Of a stretch of 5,428 nucleotides of DNA, positions 1 through 5,274 are shown piece by piece. The stretch's first letter is position 1. Each line of letters starts with the position of its first letter. Below the pieces are notes generated by a model that saw nothing but the letters and a program-made list of their open reading frames with translations, did no database searches and was not told where the DNA came from. The position numbers and the translations under genes were made by a program. Source of the DNA: Rhodobiaceae bacterium UBA7378 (GTDB taxonomy: Bacteria > Pseudomonadota > Alphaproteobacteria > RS24); NCBI GenBank assembly GCA_002469805.1, contig DKNW01000115.1:547-5974 (forward strand), given 5' to 3'.

Positions 1-520
1 AGCTATGCGCTCGCTAATTTCGCGTCCGCGCGAGACACCAAGTGATGCCCCCGGCGCTGTGCCCGTCAACGGCAATCTGTACGGTTCTGTCGTGCGTATT
101 GCGCCAGATTGTTATCCCCTCCCCGGTGACGAAATCATTGGTATCGTAACAAAAGGCGAGGGGGTTGTGGTGTATCCGGCGGGCGCGACAGCGCTCGATG
201 CGTTTGACGATCAGCCCGAACGATGGGTCGCGATGCGCTGGGACAGTGCGACAATGGGCCGGGGGCGTTTATTTAAGTCGCGGCTTAATCTCACCGTCGT
301 TAATCAGACGGGTTCGTTGAGCGTTGTTGCGCAGACTATTGCCGATTTTGACGCCAATATTTCCAATCTGGCGCTGACCCAGCGCGATCAAGATTTCTGC
401 GATCTTACCCTTGATATTGAGGTCAGGGATGTTCAGCATGCCGAACAATTAGCAAATGCGTTGAAGGGCAGTTCAGTTGTCAGCGCCGCGGCACGGCAAT
501 TAACTGTTGAAACCAATTAA
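1..520 (+). CDS. rel: RelA/SpoT-family (p)ppGpp synthetase/hydrolase, C-terminal part (5' end outside window)
   Basis: The reading frame is open from the first base and ends at TAA 518-520. The first internal ATG (5-7) is not a start, because homology to Rel proteins covers the whole segment. The 172 visible residues (numbered from the codon at 2-4) hold two C-terminal regulatory modules. The first is the conserved-cysteine/zinc-finger-like domain, recognisable from PLPGDEIIGIVTKGEG (residues 39-54) and the following PERW. The second is an ACT domain at about 92-168, with VVNQTGSL, NISNL and LDIEVRDVQH typical of Rel/SpoT. The family makes and degrades the alarmone (p)ppGpp in the cytoplasm, and these C-terminal domains sense the ribosome or other partners. 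The catalytic domains lie outside the window, so hydrolase or synthetase activity cannot be judged. Oddity: in the usual CC...H...C set, only one Cys (C37) remains; the other positions read D36, Y58 and A62. The gene is followed 29 nt later by pyrE, an arrangement known in alphaproteobacteria. The family is secure; the choice between the names rel, relA and spoT is conventional. Confidence 0.93.
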   Translation, partial: AMRSLISRPRETPSDAPGAVPVNGNLYGSVVRIAPDCYPLPGDEIIGIVTKGEGVVVYPAGATALDAFDDQPERWVAMRWDSATMGRGRLFKSRLNLTVVNQTGSLSVVAQTIADFDANISNLALTQRDQDFCDLTLDIEVRDVQHAEQLANALKGSSVVSAAARQLTVETN

Positions 521-549
521 TTGAAGCTCCTATTTTAGAGACGAAAAAA

Positions 550-1134
550 ATGAAACATGAACGTGTGCTAAGGGAATTTAGGGAAGCCGATGCGCTACTT
601 GATGGGCACTTTGTTCTCTCTTCAGGTTTGCATAGCCGCAATTATTTGCAGTGCGCCCGCGTGCTCATGGACCCCAAACGCGCCGCGCGTTTAGCCCGTG
701 CGCTTGCCAAGCAAATCCGCGAGACCGTGAAAGGCGATATCGATTGTGTTGTGTCACCCGCCATGGGCGGTGTGCTTATCGGTTACGAGGTGGCGCGCCA
801 ACTTGGTGTGCCCTCGATGTTTTTGGAGCGCGTTGATGGCACATTTACGTTACGGCGCGGGTTTGAGCTTGTTGGTAAACCGCGCGTCGTCATGGTCGAA
901 GATATTGTTACTACCGGCCTGTCATCGCGCGAGGCGATCGCAAGTATTCGTGGTTTTGGTGGTCGGGTAGTGGGCGCTGGATGCCTGATTGACCGATCGG
1001 GAGGAAAGGCGAAAATCGGCGTGCGCCTCAGTGCTTTGGCGCGGTTAAACATCGAAACATTCGCGGTCGATGATGTTCCCGAAGACCTTAAAAATGTTCC
1101 GGCGGTCAAGCCCGGAAGCCGCGGCTTGAAATAA
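550..1134 (+). CDS. pyrE: Orotate phosphoribosyltransferase
   Basis: Transfers the phosphoribosyl group of PRPP to orotate, giving orotidine 5'-monophosphate, the fifth step of de novo UMP synthesis in the cytosol. The 194-residue product has the type-I phosphoribosyltransferase signature VVMVEDIVTTGLS at residues 113-125, with the acidic pair E117-D118 that binds the ribose hydroxyls. It also has the N-terminal orotate-loop motif LSSGLHSRNYLQCA (23-36), the SPAMGG loop (69-74) and the ending PAVKPGSRG (184-192). Length and motifs fit the subgroup found in alphaproteobacteria and thermophiles rather than the E. coli-like one. The ATG at 550 is preceded by a purine-rich AGAGACG (537-543), a modest ribosome binding site, and homology begins right at the N-terminus (FREADALLDGHF). 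The gene ends with tandem stops TAATAA (1132-1137). It sits 29 nt after rel and 20 nt before the DUF2062 gene, so co-transcription is likely. Confidence 0.96.
   Translation: MKHERVLREFREADALLDGHFVLSSGLHSRNYLQCARVLMDPKRAARLARALAKQIRETVKGDIDCVVSPAMGGVLIGYEVARQLGVPSMFLERVDGTFTLRRGFELVGKPRVVMVEDIVTTGLSSREAIASIRGFGGRVVGAGCLIDRSGGKAKIGVRLSALARLNIETFAVDDVPEDLKNVPAVKPGSRGLK
1106..1129 (+). other. Possible RNA hairpin at the 3' end of pyrE
   Basis: TCAAGCC (1106-1112) and GGCTTGA (1123-1129) are perfect reverse complements around a 10-nt loop, just before the pyrE stop. Within it, AAGCCGCGGCTT (1116-1127) is itself a perfect 12-bp palindrome, so two structures compete. No T-run follows (the next bases are AATAATAAG), so this is not a standard intrinsic terminator. 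It could protect or process the transcript at the pyrE/DUF2062 junction, or be chance within coding sequence. Confidence 0.3.
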
Positions 1135-1154
1135 TAAGAATACGGATCGCCAAT

Positions 1155-1739
1155 ATGTTCAAACGTCGCAAACCCCGAAGCATAATTGAGAAGTGGCAGC
1201 AGTTTTTCTGGCCACGCGAAGGCTGGATGCGCGCGATAAAATATACATGGCAGCGCGCTATTCGGCTTGATGGTAGTGCCCATTCAATAGCCATGGGGCT
1301 TGCGGTCGGTGCGTTCGTGTCGGCCACGCCGTTTATCGGCACGCATTTATTATGGGCCGCGCTAGTGGCGTGGGTTCTGGGCGGTAATATTATCGCCTCG
1401 GCGATTGGCACATGGGTCGGCAACCCGCTGAGTTTTCCTTTCATCTGGATCATGACGTTCAATGTGGGCCATTTTATTTTGGGTACATGGGATCAGACCA
1501 CCGACCTACCAGCATTGAGTTTTGGGTTGTTTCTGGACGCCCCCCTAAGCACGCTTTGGCCAGTTATTTTTCCAATGCTTGTTGGGGGTATTCCGGTGGG
1601 CATTGCGATGGGCGTGGCGACTTATTATCCAAGTTTGTGGGCCGTTCGTTTTTATCAGGAAAAGCGACGCGCGAAACTTGCCCGCGTCCAACAACAAGAA
1701 CCAGATAAATCTCCCAAAGGAGAGGAAACGTCATCGTGA
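1155..1739 (+). CDS. DUF2062 family membrane protein of unknown function
   Basis: The 194-residue product matches the DUF2062 pattern. A Trp-rich, basic N-terminal stretch (WPREGWMRAIKYTWQRAIRL, 19-38) is followed by hydrophobic segments at about 44-74, 76-110 and 135-164. The family hallmarks include TPFIGTH (58-64) and GTWVGNPLSFPFIW (85-98). The tail (169-194) is charged and Gln/Lys/Glu-rich and is probably cytoplasmic. No catalytic motif is visible, no signal peptide is obvious, and the biochemical role is unknown. The ATG at 1155 has a weak GGA (1144-1146) upstream, and homology starts near this residue. The stop TGA (1737-1739) overlaps the GTG start of pdxJ. The same gene lies at this point of the cluster in other alphaproteobacteria (from memory), which argues for a real, expressed protein and possibly a cell-envelope role. 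That role is inference from context only. Confidence 0.88.
   Translation: MFKRRKPRSIIEKWQQFFWPREGWMRAIKYTWQRAIRLDGSAHSIAMGLAVGAFVSATPFIGTHLLWAALVAWVLGGNIIASAIGTWVGNPLSFPFIWIMTFNVGHFILGTWDQTTDLPALSFGLFLDAPLSTLWPVIFPMLVGGIPVGIAMGVATYYPSLWAVRFYQEKRRAKLARVQQQEPDKSPKGEETSS
1716..1725 (+). promoter_or_regulatory. Ribosome binding site of pdxJ
   Basis: AAAGGAGAGG lies inside the 3' end of the DUF2062 gene, about 10 nt before the GTG at 1736. It is one of the strongest Shine-Dalgarno matches in the window and supports a GTG start that overlaps the preceding stop codon. Confidence 0.8.
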
Positions 1740-2503
1740 GTGTTGTTGACGAATTGCGGCTTGGCGTAAACATAGATCACGTGGCGACGGTTCGAAATGC
1801 CCGGGGCGGCGCGCTTCCAGACCCGGTACGCGCCGCCGCCCTTGCCGCGCATAGTGGCGCTGATGGTATTACGGCCCATTTGCGCGAAGACAGACGCCAT
1901 ATCCGCGACGCCGATATTGAACGCCTCGTCCGGGAAATCGAAATTCCGCTTAACCTCGAAATGGCTGCTACGACAGAAATGCGCGATATTGCGCTACGCC
2001 ATCAGCCCAATGCATGTTGCCTTGTTCCCGAACGGCGGGAAGAAATAACCACAGAGGGCGGCTTAAACGTCGCAGGAGATACGAGCGCATTGGCAAATAT
2101 TATTGCCCCCTTGAAAGCGCAAGATATACGGATATCGCTTTTTATTGATCCCGAAGCCACGCAAATTGAGGCTGCCGCATCATTGCGTGCTGATATCGTT
2201 GAACTGCATACGGGTGCGTATTGCCATGCGCATGCCGATGGTGACACCGCACGCGTGCAAAGCGAGGTTGACCGCCTGCAAGCTGCCGCAGCACTGGCGG
2301 CAGATGCCGGTATCGAAGTTCATGCCGGTCATGGCTTGTGTTTTGAAACAGTCGGTGCAATCACGGCGATGCCGGAAATCATGGAAGTGAATATTGGGCA
2401 TTTTTTGATCGGTGAGGCATTGTTCACCGGGCTACCCAGCGCCATTGCGGAAATGCGCCGCTGTATGAATGCCGGTCGCGCGCTTGTTGGTGCCAATTCA
2501 TGA
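1736..2503 (+). CDS. pdxJ: Pyridoxine 5'-phosphate synthase
   Basis: Condenses 1-deoxy-D-xylulose 5-phosphate with 3-amino-2-oxopropyl phosphate to form pyridoxine 5'-phosphate, the ring-closing step of the DXP-dependent vitamin B6 pathway. The 255-residue TIM-barrel protein (E. coli PdxJ is 243) shows LGVNIDHVATVRNARGG (9-25), GADGITAHLREDRRHI (41-56), NLEMA (73-77), CCLVPERREEITTEGG (94-109), ELHTG (156-160), HAGHGL (196-201) and NIGHFLIG (219-226). By alignment the active-site residues are His48, Glu75 and His199, all present. The start is GTG at 1736, overlapping the DUF2062 stop as GTGA and preceded by a strong ribosome binding site. The C-terminus (about 245-255) runs slightly past the usual end. 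The stop TGA (2501-2503) overlaps the acpS start as ATGA, so the two are probably translationally coupled, as pdxJ-acpS are adjacent in many proteobacteria. Confidence 0.97.
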   Translation: MSVVDELRLGVNIDHVATVRNARGGALPDPVRAAALAAHSGADGITAHLREDRRHIRDADIERLVREIEIPLNLEMAATTEMRDIALRHQPNACCLVPERREEITTEGGLNVAGDTSALANIIAPLKAQDIRISLFIDPEATQIEAAASLRADIVELHTGAYCHAHADGDTARVQSEVDRLQAAAALAADAGIEVHAGHGLCFETVGAITAMPEIMEVNIGHFLIGEALFTGLPSAIAEMRRCMNAGRALVGANS

Positions 2504-2913
2504 TCCTAGGCATTGGCAATGACTTGATCGATATTCGTCGTATCGAAAAAACATTGGAGCGGTTTGGCGACCGTTTTGTGCAGCGCATTTATACGCCGGA
2601 TGAGCAAGCCCGCTCGGAGCGTCGGCGTTTGCGCGCCGCTTCATATGCCAAGCGATTTGCCGCCAAGGAAGCGTGTTCGAAGGCGCTCGGTACTGGCTTG
2701 CGCCAAGGTGTCTTTTGGCGCGATATGGGTGTCACCAACTTGCCATCGGGCAAGCCTACCATGCAACTGACCAATGGTGCGCTGGCTCGACTTCGCAAGA
2801 TGACACCTGATGGCATGCGGCCACAGATCGATCTGACGATAACGGATGACTTTCCCCTCGCGCAGGCTATTGTCATCATCTCGGCGGTACCGGCCGAATC
2901 GGAGACTGCGTAA
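2500..2913 (+). CDS. acpS: Holo-[acyl-carrier-protein] synthase
   Basis: Transfers 4'-phosphopantetheine from coenzyme A to a serine of apo-ACP, activating it for fatty acid synthesis. The 137-residue product has the two family signatures: ILGIGNDLIDIRRIE (2-16), whose Asp8 binds Mg2+, and KRFAAKEACSKALGTG (51-66), whose Glu57 is the second metal ligand. The C-terminal strand DFPLAQAIVIISA (117-129) matches the usual end of the fold, and the length is normal for alphaproteobacteria. The ATG at 2500 overlaps the pdxJ stop by 4 nt (ATGA). Only a poor GGTG (2489-2492) lies upstream, so translation probably depends on ribosomes finishing pdxJ. The stop TAA shares its last base with the lepB ATG. 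Confidence 0.96.
   Translation: MILGIGNDLIDIRRIEKTLERFGDRFVQRIYTPDEQARSERRRLRAASYAKRFAAKEACSKALGTGLRQGVFWRDMGVTNLPSGKPTMQLTNGALARLRKMTPDGMRPQIDLTITDDFPLAQAIVIISAVPAESETA
2901..2905 (+). promoter_or_regulatory. Ribosome binding site of lepB
   Basis: GGAGA inside the end of acpS, 7 nt before the ATG at 2913. It favours 2913 over the in-frame ATG at 2946, whose only purine run (GGGAAAA) touches the start codon. Confidence 0.65.
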
Positions 2914-3695
2914 TGACGAGCCGTCAAAAGACCCCACACGGGAAAATGCATGAGAACGATAGCCCCGTTAAAAATGCATTGCGCGATAATATAAAAACAT
3001 TTGTTTGGGCGGCTGTGATTGCCGTGCTGATCCGCTCGCTATTATTTCAACCGTTCAATATTCCCTCCAGTTCCATGAAACCGACCCTGTTGATCGGCGA
3101 TTTTCTTTTCGTTACCAAGTTCAGCTATGGTTATTCGCGTCATAGCTTTCCGTTCTCGCCAAATCTTTTCGCGGGGCGGCTGATGGGGAATATGCCCGAG
3201 CGTGGTGATGTTGCGGTGTTCAAACTGCCAGCAGATAATCGGACGGATTTTATCAAACGTGTGATCGGCTTGCCGGGCGACACAGTTCAGATGCGCGATG
3301 GTGCTTTATGGCTTAACGGGAAGCCGGTGGAACGCGAGGCGGTCGATTCTTTCACGGATTATGTGCCAGGGCTTGGTGATCGCAAGATCCGTCAATATCG
3401 CGAAACGCTTCCTAATGGCGTGAGTTACTTCACGCTCGACCAGATAGATGGCGGTCCGGCAGATAATACCGGCGTCTTCAAAGTGCCGGCAGGACATTAT
3501 TTCATGATGGGTGATAATCGCGACAATTCCAGTGACAGTCGCATATCCAGCTATGTCGGATATGTGCCCCATGAAAATCTCGTTGGCCCAGCGCGTGTTC
3601 TTTTCTTCTCATTTGACGACCGCGTGTCGATGCTTCAATTCTGGCGCTGGCCGATTGCTATCCGATATTCGCGCCTATTTGATCTGGTCCGCTGA
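2913..3695 (+). CDS. lepB: Signal peptidase I (leader peptidase)
   Basis: Membrane-bound Ser/Lys protease (family S26) that removes signal peptides from exported proteins on the periplasmic face of the inner membrane. In the 260-residue product a hydrophobic anchor lies at about 28-46. Box B follows as IPSSSMKPTL (50-59) with nucleophile Ser54, then RGDVAVFKLP (97-106). Box D is FIKRVIGLPGD (113-123) with general base Lys115, and box E is GDNRDNSSDSR (200-210). All key residues are present. One N-terminal membrane segment, rather than the two of E. coli LepB, is usual for alphaproteobacteria. The start at 2913 shares one base with the acpS stop (TAATG) and has a good ribosome binding site; Met12 (2946) is a less likely alternative. 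The stop TGA shares its final A with the rnc ATG. Its position just before rnc and era matches the classic lepB-rnc-era arrangement. Confidence 0.97.
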   Translation: MTSRQKTPHGKMHENDSPVKNALRDNIKTFVWAAVIAVLIRSLLFQPFNIPSSSMKPTLLIGDFLFVTKFSYGYSRHSFPFSPNLFAGRLMGNMPERGDVAVFKLPADNRTDFIKRVIGLPGDTVQMRDGALWLNGKPVEREAVDSFTDYVPGLGDRKIRQYRETLPNGVSYFTLDQIDGGPADNTGVFKVPAGHYFMMGDNRDNSSDSRISSYVGYVPHENLVGPARVLFFSFDDRVSMLQFWRWPIAIRYSRLFDLVR

Positions 3696-4375
3696 TGGAC
3701 GCTGCGCTGAAGGAATTTGTGTCAAGGCTCGGCTACGTGTTTGAAAATGTTGACTTGCTGAACCGGGCACTGCGTCATGCCAGTTTGGATATTGATGATA
3801 ATAATGAACGCCTTGAGTTTCTGGGTGACAGAGTTTTAGGTCTCGTGATTGCGGGACTTATTTTGGAAAAATATCCGAGTGAAAAGGAAGGTGACCTTGC
3901 TCGTCGGCTGGCCGATTTGGTAAGCCGACGCGTGTGTGCGGAGATTGCCCATGAAATTGGCTTAAGTGGGGCTATGCGCTGCGACCCGGGGCAAAAAGAT
4001 AAGGGTGCGCCTGCGCGCAATATTCTGGCAAACGGGTGCGAAGCTGTGCTTGGCGCGGTATATCTGGATGGGGGAATACAGGCGGCGGAGCGGGTCATCA
4101 GCCGGCTATGGCACATCCGTTTGGAGGCGCAGACATCGGCACCGATTGATGCGAAGACCAGCCTCCAGGAGTGGGTTATGAAACGTAAGCTGAATATGCC
4201 GGTTTATCAAATCATTGCGCAATCGGGCCCGGCGCACGCACCAACATTTCGCGTGTCTGTGTCAGTTGGTGATACAATAGTAGAAGGCGCAGGGCCGTCG
4301 CGACGTCTGGCCGAGCAATCCGCCGCCGCCAAATGTCTCGACGTGCTTTTGCAAAAACCGGAAGGAAACGCCTAG
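3695..4375 (+). CDS. rnc: Ribonuclease III
   Basis: Double-strand-specific endoribonuclease that processes rRNA precursors and structured mRNAs. The 226-residue product (same length as E. coli) has an N-terminal nuclease domain with the signature NERLEFLGDRVLGLV (37-51), giving metal/catalytic residues Glu38, Glu41 and Asp45 in the E. coli register. A second motif, ILANGCEAVLGAVYLDGG (110-127), contains Glu116, equivalent to E. coli Glu117. The C-terminal dsRNA-binding domain covers about 152-220 (KTSLQEWVMKRK, then PTFRVSVSVGD and SRRLAEQSAAAKCLDVL). Oddity: the position equivalent to catalytic Asp114 is Asn113 (AAC, 4031-4033). The rest of the fold is intact, so this looks like a functional gene rather than decay. 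The ATG at 3695 overlaps the lepB stop (TGATG) with no recognisable ribosome binding site, which suggests re-initiation by ribosomes leaving lepB. The stop TAG overlaps the era GTG. Confidence 0.96.
   Translation: MDAALKEFVSRLGYVFENVDLLNRALRHASLDIDDNNERLEFLGDRVLGLVIAGLILEKYPSEKEGDLARRLADLVSRRVCAEIAHEIGLSGAMRCDPGQKDKGAPARNILANGCEAVLGAVYLDGGIQAAERVISRLWHIRLEAQTSAPIDAKTSLQEWVMKRKLNMPVYQIIAQSGPAHAPTFRVSVSVGDTIVEGAGPSRRLAEQSAAAKCLDVLLQKPEGNA
4361..4368 (+). promoter_or_regulatory. Ribosome binding site that sets the era start
   Basis: GAAGGAAA ends 6 nt before the GTG at 4375 (AAGGA to GTG spacing 8 nt). The in-frame ATG at 4333 has no comparable site, so this element decides the start of era in favour of GTG. 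Confidence 0.75.
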
Positions 4376-5271
4376 TGAGTGAAACATCATGCGGGTTTGT
4401 AGCGGTGATCGGCCCACCAAATGCGGGCAAATCAACTCTATCAAATGCGCTTGTCGGTCAGAAAGTTTCAATCGTGACGCAAAAAGCGCAGACCACGCGC
4501 ATGCGGTTGCGCGCGGTTGTCATGCATCAGGCCGCGCAAATTATTCTGGTTGATACACCGGGCATTTTCGCGCCGAAACAAAGGCTCGACCGCGCCATGG
4601 TTAATGAAGCGTGGCAGGGTGTTGAAGACGCCGATATGATTTTGTTGGTGCTCGATGCGGCGCGGCCGCTGGACGCCGAGAGTGAGGCCATTCTCGATAA
4701 TCTCGAAAACACCACAAAGCCAGTGGCACTGGTGCTCAATAAGGTCGATACGCTGGCAAAGGAAGATTTGCTGGCGCGTGTGCATGAATTGAATTTGCGG
4801 GCGAATTTCACCGATACGTTTCTCGTGTCTGCGCTAACGGGCGACGGGCTTGATGTCCTTATCGGATCGGTTGCGCAGAACATGCCAGCTGGTCCCTGGC
4901 ACTATCCCGAAGATCAGGCTGCCGATGTGCCGTCTGCGCTTCTGGCGGCGGAGATTACCCGCGAAAAGATGTTTTTGCGTCTGCACCAAGAATTGCCCTA
5001 TGCGCTAACGGTTGAAACCGACAAATGGAAGCGCGGTAAGGATGGCAGTATCCGCATTGAGCAAACCGTGTTTGTCGCCCGCGATAGTCAAAAAGCCATC
5101 GTGCTTGGGAAGGGCGGGCAGTCGATAAAGGAAATTGGCGCGCAATCGCGCCTTGAGTTGGAGGAAGCTTTCGGTTGCCGTGTGCATTTGTTTATTTTCG
5201 TCAAAGTGCGCAAGAATTGGCAGGAAGACCCTGAGCGCTATCGCGTGCTGGGGTTGGATTACGGAGCGTGA
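4375..5271 (+). CDS. era: GTPase Era
   Basis: Essential GTPase that binds the 3' end of 16S rRNA and assists 30S subunit assembly, acting at the membrane and in the cytoplasm. Read from GTG 4375 the product is 298 residues, the usual Era length. It has the P-loop GPPNAGKST (13-21), switch I region QTTRMR (39-44), DTPG (60-63), NKVD (122-125) and SAL (152-154). These are followed by the linker AAEITREK (191-198) and a C-terminal KH RNA-binding domain with GKGGQSIKEIG (245-255). An in-frame ATG at 4333 would add 14 residues. GTG 4375 is preferred because of its strong ribosome binding site, its 1-nt overlap with the rnc stop (TAGTG), and because the result, SETSCGFVAVIG, matches where Era proteins normally begin. 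The rnc-era pair is a widely conserved, coupled unit in RNA maturation and ribosome assembly. recO follows 3 nt after the stop. Confidence 0.97.
   Translation: MSETSCGFVAVIGPPNAGKSTLSNALVGQKVSIVTQKAQTTRMRLRAVVMHQAAQIILVDTPGIFAPKQRLDRAMVNEAWQGVEDADMILLVLDAARPLDAESEAILDNLENTTKPVALVLNKVDTLAKEDLLARVHELNLRANFTDTFLVSALTGDGLDVLIGSVAQNMPAGPWHYPEDQAADVPSALLAAEITREKMFLRLHQELPYALTVETDKWKRGKDGSIRIEQTVFVARDSQKAIVLGKGGQSIKEIGAQSRLELEEAFGCRVHLFIFVKVRKNWQEDPERYRVLGLDYGA
5263..5266 (+). promoter_or_regulatory. Ribosome binding site of recO
   Basis: GGAG inside the last codons of era, 8 nt before the ATG at 5275. It supports 5275 as the recO start. Confidence 0.65.
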
Positions 5272-5274
5272 CCC

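Noticed and set aside
5..520. A complete 171-residue gene starting at ATG 5
   Set aside because: The frame is open upstream to the window edge and the residues are the C-terminal domains of Rel, so the ATG is internal and the gene is partial.
497..523. Inverted repeat CAATTAA / TTAATTG around the rel stop codon as a terminator
   Set aside because: The stem is 7 AT-rich pairs with a 13-nt loop and no T-run follows; too weak, and partly coding.
521..549. Promoter for pyrE in the 29-nt gap
   Set aside because: TTGAAG (521-526) and TATTTT (531-536) are far too close to act as -35 and -10 elements, and no other pair fits in the gap.
783..1283. Long minus-strand open frame (166 residues) across pyrE and the DUF2062 start
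   Set aside because: It lies opposite two well-supported genes, has no recognisable family and crosses the real gene boundary; a shadow frame.
2946..2948. Alternative lepB start at Met12
   Set aside because: Its upstream purines abut the start codon, while ATG 2913 has GGAGA at 7 nt and follows the overlap pattern of the cluster.
2589..2951. Minus-strand open frames opposite acpS
   Set aside because: Antisense to a complete AcpS with both metal-binding signatures; composition is typical of a shadow frame.
4296..4305. Palindrome CGTCGCGACG in rnc as an operator
   Set aside because: A single 10-bp palindrome deep inside a coding region with no nearby promoter; expected by chance in sequence of this composition.
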